Source: Haematobia irritans
Lineage: Eukaryota > Arthropoda > Insecta > Diptera > Muscidae
DNA length: 64,000 nt
Reading direction: 5' to 3'
Assembly (NCBI RefSeq): GCF_050003625.1
Contig: NC_134397.1
Location: 275,770,070 to 275,834,069 of the forward strand
Of this stretch, positions 59,010 through 64,000 are shown piece by piece. The translations under genes and the position numbers were made by a program. The notes under the pieces are model-generated. The model was not told the origin of the DNA and searched no databases. It worked only from the letters and a program-made list of their open reading frames with translations. The first letter of the stretch is position 1. The number at the start of each line of letters is the position of its first letter.

Positions 59010-59065
59010 GAACGATTAGCTGCATGTAATAAATTGGTTGTCATAGGGTGGTAGCGGTGAAAGCA
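59010..59065 (+). promoter_or_regulatory. tsl: torso-like 5' UTR segment after a splice acceptor
   Basis: A good 3' splice site (TTTTTATTTTCAG) ends at 59009, 56 nt before the torso-like ATG. This suggests an upstream non-coding exon. No convincing donor or promoter could be assigned upstream. Confidence 0.5.
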
Positions 59066-60263
59066 ATGAACCCAAAAGATGGGTTATTCTGGCAGTTAAC
59101 ACTACTCTTAGTGGCAACATGCGGATGGGGCCATGGCAGTGGTAGAGAATCTCAATTGAGAGTGGGCAAAGCCCTCAATGTATTCGTACGTTTCGGTTAC
59201 TTGGGTATCTCGATGAGGGTCATACCCACAAATGATACAGCAGAAGATGTTCGATGGTTATTCAAAGAACCCACAAGGAATATATACAAGGTAATGTGAA
59301 GAGATTAAGCAATATATGTGAAAATTTGATTGATACTCTTACAAATATTTGCAGGATGTCAACACCTTAGCGGAGAGCAATGAACAGAATACTCCAGGCA
59401 TCTTCCATGGTGACTTTCACATGGAGTTCTGTGACAATCGACGCCAATTGTATCAGGCATATTTTCGTGATTTCACCATAGAACGTTTAGATCGCCCTTG
59501 GGAAGCATTTACCGGAGGCTGGTTTCCCGATAATGCAGCCAAGAAATTGGGCATCAATACCTCTTTCATTCAGGGCGATTATTCGTATGTTCTGGTGAGA
59601 GTGGTGCGATTTCGAGAAACTGGAAAATTCAAAACAGACTTACCCTTGAATCTAACACTGGAGAATGATGTGAGAGATCGCATGAATGACATAGTGGCAG
59701 GAAATGTGACAACAGCTGTGAAATTCTTTGAAAATGTGGGAACCCATTATATTAACTCCTATACAACGGGAAATTCTTTATACCAGGTGAGTACTGTTAT
59801 GTGGTGGAGGCCTCAAAGAGAAACGAATGACCTTGAAATTCTTCTTATTCTCTAGGTTTTTGTCTACAATCGTAAAAACTATCAAATGATCAAGGAACGT
59901 ATCAAATCCAAAGGCATCAATTCCTTATCCAAACAAGACTTGTATCATTTCTTTGCTCCTTGGTTTGCTGAACATTTGGGTCAAATACGTTCGGCCAGTG
60001 CCAATAATACAGTGGAACGTTGGGCTCGCCGCAAACTGCAATATGAATATCTGCTGGTGAAATATGTTACCCTACTCAAATTGCATGGTAATGGTACACT
60101 ACTAAGGACATTGGATACACTGCTGGGCAACGATGCCATATTACAATTAGATTTAAAATCACTCAATGTTATATTCCACAATGAACCCGAAAAGCAAAAT
60201 TGGTTCCATGAGGTATTGGATAATCATATGGAACTGTGGGAAGCCAACATGCCGCAGAATTAA
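59066..60263 (+). CDS. tsl: Torso-like, secreted MACPF-domain protein (3 coding exons)
   Basis: Coding exons are 59066-59290, 59355-59786 and 59856-60263, with GT-AG introns of 64 and 69 bp, both phase 0. They encode 354 residues, matching fly Torso-like (about 353). I start at the ATG at 59066 because a signal-peptide-like segment follows directly ([17 protein letters not shown]). Residues 33-55 contain [20 protein letters not shown], a Torso-like hallmark. The MACPF signature region, [14 protein letters not shown], is near residues 203-216 at the end of exon 2. N-glycosylation sequons are visible (NDT, NTS, NLT, NVT, NNT, NGT). In Drosophila the protein is secreted by polar follicle cells and localises activation of the Torso receptor kinase at the embryo ends. 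It also acts in growth and developmental timing. No frameshifts or stops are seen, so it appears intact. Despite the perforin-like fold it is a developmental protein, not a known pore-former. Confidence 0.96.
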
Positions 60264-62335
60264 ACTCGAAAACCTAATCGATATGGAAATCAACAGAATA
60301 ATGTTGAAAATGTTAAAGTTCCTATTGTTAGATCAGAATAATCGATTGGTAAGACTGTGTGTGCATTTAGAATATATGGGGTGATTTGAAACCCATTTAA
60401 CATTGCTACCCTATTACACCAAATTGCAACACTTTTCTTGTGGAAAACGAAGTTGCTAGTCATGGATCATTGGTAGTTTTAATCCCACCATGCACCTCTA
60501 TCCGAAATTTCGTTTGTGATATATGCCTTATGGAAGCAAATTGTATGTAATCGAGAACAAGGACTTAAGGAATTTTCGTTAGCAAACACAGCAATGCATT
60601 TCATATTGGTAGCAAAATTCCAGCACAAATAAGAAACGCATAACTATTTTTGTTAACGAAAATTCCATAAGTAATTGCTCTCGACTGACTGTGGTTTGCA
60701 CTATAAGAAATAAATGGTAATTCTGATTTATGGGTACTCAAACGAAAAATTTCGCTTGAGGTGCTTTCAGGTATTCACAAGAAACGTGTGGGAAACTGTC
60801 TTACCGGCATTCTGACAAAATTCTACAATATTGAAAGCCCGTAAATGTCAATTTTGTCCATCAACGAAAGTCGAATTTAATGATGGTATTTCGACTAGTC
60901 GATTTCCATACCAAATAAAAGTTAAGTGACCAATTAGACAATTTTTGAATTCCTACCACAGCCACATGATCAAAAGTGGATAAAAATTTTAATGGATTTT
61001 GCATCTAAAGTCACCTTTGATCAACTTCAAAATCCGCTTACGTCGGAGACGCCCATCGAAGGACCATTCTCGACAGATGAAAATATTGGCTCTCCATCTA
61101 AATATAGTTAACTTTAAAATTAATTTGCTCAAATTTTTGTAGGCGAATTATATTCACTTACCAAATTGGCGACAAACGGAGCAACAATTGCCTTAATTTT
61201 CCCATAGAAACATTTCTCTAAAGATAAAAGGCAATTTCATTGTAGAGAAAATAAAAGTTTTGATTATCTGAAGTAATTCAGTTCCCCAATTTTTGTTTTT
61301 AATGTGCACACAGTCTTATGTCTAAGCATAGTTGTGCTATACTGCCTTTTAGAGCCTGTAAATGTTATCGCTTTAAGATGGGTTTTTCGTATGCGTTTAA
61401 CTGGAGTTAGTCTATGTTTTTTTTAAGTGTTTTTCTTTATTTGTCGTATTCATTTTAAGGAGACAATTCAAACACATTTTATTGCCTGTGATAGTTTTTG
61501 TAGCACCATATTTAATTATAACTAAATTTAATATCGATGTAGTTTTTACGAATCTTTTTTTTTTTTTTTGTAAATTTATCGAAATATTTTTCCCGCAAAT
61601 TTCTGTAGACAGAGGTTTGTCACATTATTATTTTATTACAAACCGCATAAAGTCAATCTAATGTAAACGATAATTTTCAATATGAGTCTTAAAGAGCCTT
61701 CAATTAGTTAGTTAGTTCTCGATATAATAAATATTTTATGTTATTAAACATAATTGTAATAAGCATTTGTAATGCTTAACACAAAATATTTAGAAATAAG
61801 TTTATATGTATGTAAATACAAAATAATATAAACAAAAATAAATGATTTAGAAATGTGCATTTATTACAAAAATTTACACTTTCCATGTTTTTGAATGGTT
61901 TATGATTTTATAATTATTAAAGTCAATGAGGGTTGTTTATATGATGCCATAAATAAATGATGAAACTATTACCTATTATAATCACTTGAATACTGCAGAT
62001 TGCTAAAAATACATTCAATGCCAAATATGCATTTAATTTGACAATCATACATTTTATTAAGCAACCCACATTTAGTTAAGGTTTGATAATTTAAGTTTAT
62101 TTGAGAAGGTCAAGTGGTTGTAGATTCTAAACTGAAGCTTCCACAAAAGTAGTTTATGATCCGAAAGTATGGCAAATTTCTGTAATCTCCAATGAATTTT
62201 GCATGGACTTGTCATAGAACGGAATTATTCACTTTTCAAATCCTTTTAACTGTTATAGAAGTTATGCCTTGGAAGTTCATTGGAATGAAGAAATTTACAA
62301 AATTAAAACAAAAAACAATTTCACCAATTTCACTT
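60264..62335. other. tsl: 3' flank of torso-like, low in repeats
   Basis: Possible polyadenylation signals AATAAA lie at about 60709 and later at 61838 and 61952. No terminal repeats, SINEs or tandem units were recognised over 2 kb, in contrast to the rest of the window. A fragment at 62150-62230 vaguely resembles the ~400-bp tandem unit at 6075. Confidence 0.5.
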
Positions 62336-62337
62336 TT

Positions 62338-63201
62338 TATACCCTGCGCCACACTATGGAACAGGGTATTATAAGTTAGTGCATATGTTTGTAACACCCA
62401 GAAGGAGACAAGATAGACACATGGTGTCTTTGGCAATAATGCTCAGGGTGGGTCCCTGAGTCGATATAACCATGTCCGTCTGTCTGTGAACACATTTTTG
62501 TGATCAAAGTCTAGGTCGCAATTTAAGTCCAATCGCCTTCAAATTTGGCACATGTTCCTAATTTGGTTCAGAATAAAACCCTATTGATTTTGGAAGAAAT
62601 TTGTTCAGATTTAAATATTGCTCCCATATATATCTTTCGCCCGATATGCACTAATATGGACCCAGCAGCCAGAGTTTTACACCGATTTGCTTGAAATTTT
62701 GTACAAATATAACACTTAGTCGTATAGTCAAGTGTGCAAAATTTGATTAAAATCGGTTCAGATTTAGATATAGCTCCCATATATATCTTTTGCCCGATAT
62801 AGACTTATATGGCCCCAGAAGCCAGATTTTTGGCCGAATTTGGTTGCAATTTTGCACAGGGAGTAGATTTAGCATTGTAGCTATGCGTGCCAAATTTGGT
62901 TGAAATGGATTCAGATTTAGATATAGCTCCCATATATATCTTTCACCCGATACGCACTTATATGGACCCAGAAGCCAGAGTTTTATACCGATTAGCTTGA
63001 AATTTTGCACAAGGAATACAATTGGTAGTATAGTCATGTGTGGCAAATTTGATTGAAATCGGTTCAGATTTAGATATAGCTCCCATATATATGTTTTTCT
63101 GATTTCTACAAAAATGGTCAAAATACCAACATTTTCCTTGTTAAATCTCCACTGCTTAGTCGAAAAGTTGTAAAAATGACTTTAATTTTCCTAACATTCT
63201 A
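62338..63201 (+). mobile_element. Tandem-repeat element (family 2), interrupted at 63201
   Basis: It starts TTTATACCCTGCGCCACACT and carries GCTCAGGGTGGGTCCCTGAG and CCATGTCCGTCTGTCTGTG. Units of ~160 bp with GATTTAGATATAGCTCCCAT follow. It is cut by the MITE at 63202; the right end is outside the window. Confidence 0.8.
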
Positions 63202-63509
63202 CACCCTCAAAAAAATCGCTTCTTTAACATATGTTCCAAACATATTTTGCAGGAAGCATATATATTATTGGATACTGCCGAAACATTAATATGTTTGTTT
63301 TATGTGAACATATTATATGTTTGGAAGCATTTTGAGCCCAAAAATATTGTATGCTTGGAAGAATTTTTCCCAAAGACGATTGTGCTCATTCCCTAACATA
63401 CTCGTTATTTTCACTTCCACGAAATATTTTAATTCTTGGCACCTTTTTTATGTAATACAAATAATGTTGAAGAAATTATTCACTTTTATAAATTTTTTAA
63501 ATTTTACCT

Positions 63510-63583
63510 CCCGTCTGCACGGAGAATCGAACCGAGGACCATACAGTTTGTAAGCCAACACAGTATCCACTGGGCTACGTAGC
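63510..63583 (-). pseudogene. tRNA-like sequence A (copy 5)
   Basis: Minus strand, with A box TAGCCCAGTGG and B box GGTTCGATTCTCC. Confidence 0.6.
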
Positions 63584-63698
63584 TGTTATAGTCACCAGCA
63601 AATAATTATCGTTATAAGTTACATTTATATAGCATAGTTTGCAGCGCCCACGAGCCCATGCAAACATAACATTATTTAACAGAAACATACATTTGTTT

Positions 63699-63770
63699 GC
63701 CACGTGGAGCAGTGGTTAGCATGTCTGCCTTGCATGCAAAGGGTCGTGGGTTCAATCCCTGCTCCGACCG
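63699..63770 (+). pseudogene. tRNA-like sequence B (copy 5)
   Basis: It has an A-box-like TGGAGCAGTGG, then TTAGCATG, CTGCCTTGCATG and B box GGGTTCAATCCCTG, with a T run close downstream. It is the closest of all copies to the SINE head at 45025. Confidence 0.62.
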
Positions 63771-64000
63771 AACACTTTTTTTAATTTAACTTTAAAACTT
63801 TGAAATGTGGGTTATTAAAGATTTATAGTCAGTAACAGTGCTTGATATAAACGAAATTGACTGATTTTTGGATAAAATATTATTTTTTTAAAGCAAACAT
63901 AACAATTTTGTAACAAAAACTGTTTTTGGTACAAAACTTTAAAATTTGGTATTCAAAACCTCTAACAAAAGAAGAACGTGGAGTCGAGTATAAACATACA

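Larger units (their letters stand above)
63202..64000 (-). mobile_element. tRNA-pair MITE, long type (copy 5), runs off the window
   Basis: The end CACCCTCAAAAAAATCGCTT follows a TA (63200-63201). It matches 35630-37403 inverted with high similarity, including both tRNA-like units, up to the window end. Confidence 0.85.

Noticed and set aside
59048..59065. Earlier torso-like start
   Set aside because: The upstream in-frame codon is GTG; the first ATG at 59066 is followed directly by the signal-peptide-like segment.
60166..60384. 72-codon frame after torso-like
   Set aside because: It overlaps the last torso-like exon in another frame and is a shadow.
1..64000. LTR retrotransposons or endogenous retroviral genes
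   Set aside because: No long direct terminal repeats with TG..CA ends, primer-binding sites or gag/pol frames were seen.

Overview
The window looks like TE-rich nuclear DNA from a higher fly, most likely a calyptrate of the Muscidae. That placement is an inference. It rests on one recognisable host gene, torso-like, which has short introns and a fly-like protein, and on the AT-rich sequence packed with dipteran-type mariner, hAT, piggyBac-like, SINE, LINE and tandem-repeat elements. No rRNA genes, CRISPR arrays or bacterial operons were seen. I found no functional-looking tRNA and no LTR retrotransposon.

Layout. 1-790 is a minus-strand DD41D-type mariner relative cut by the window edge. 990-2455 is a tandem-repeat element holding a foldback insertion. 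2689-4442 holds two related TA-flanked MITEs, the first carrying two tRNA-like sequences. 4478-9180 has two old SINE copies, each split by a hAT-type MITE with an exact 8-bp target duplication, plus tandem repeats and a GCC-rich hAT MITE. 10302-11609 is a hAT element with a second tRNA-pair MITE nested in it. 13.3-19.2 kb is mostly unrecognised DNA with one 32-bp perfect hairpin. 19.2-20.9 kb is a dead mariner split by a tandem-repeat element. 21-25 kb has a small MITE and unassigned DNA that may be exonic. 25.0-25.8 kb is a LINE reverse-transcriptase relic with an inverted 5' end. 26.85-28.3 kb is a second kind of tandem-repeat element. 29.3-31.9 kb has a mariner relic and a 1.2-kb tandem duplication. 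33.3-37.4 kb has nested MITEs, including another tRNA-pair element. 41.8-43.1 kb has interleaved inverted repeats. 45.0-51.7 kb is a SINE, a dead mariner, and one tandem-repeat element split by a tRNA-pair MITE and by a 2.85-kb element that contains an exon-like ladder. 51.8-57.9 kb has a piggyBac-like MITE, a Harbinger-like MITE, a tandem-repeat element with a nested MITE, and a DD41D mariner relative. 57.9-58.9 kb has LINE endonuclease and hAT pieces. 59.0-60.3 kb is torso-like. 62.3-64.0 kb is a tandem-repeat element truncated by a tRNA-pair MITE that runs off the window.

The only gene with an evident host role is torso-like, a secreted MACPF-domain protein needed for terminal patterning. 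The flank 3' of it (60.3-62.3 kb) is notably free of recognisable elements. The two most unusual signals are (1) a TA-flanked MITE superfamily that carries a divergent pair of Pol III-promoter-like tRNA sequences under at least two kinds of ends, and (2) a 2.85-kb TIR element whose minus strand carries a series of short modules, each bounded by good splice acceptors and donors, four of them homologous tandem copies.
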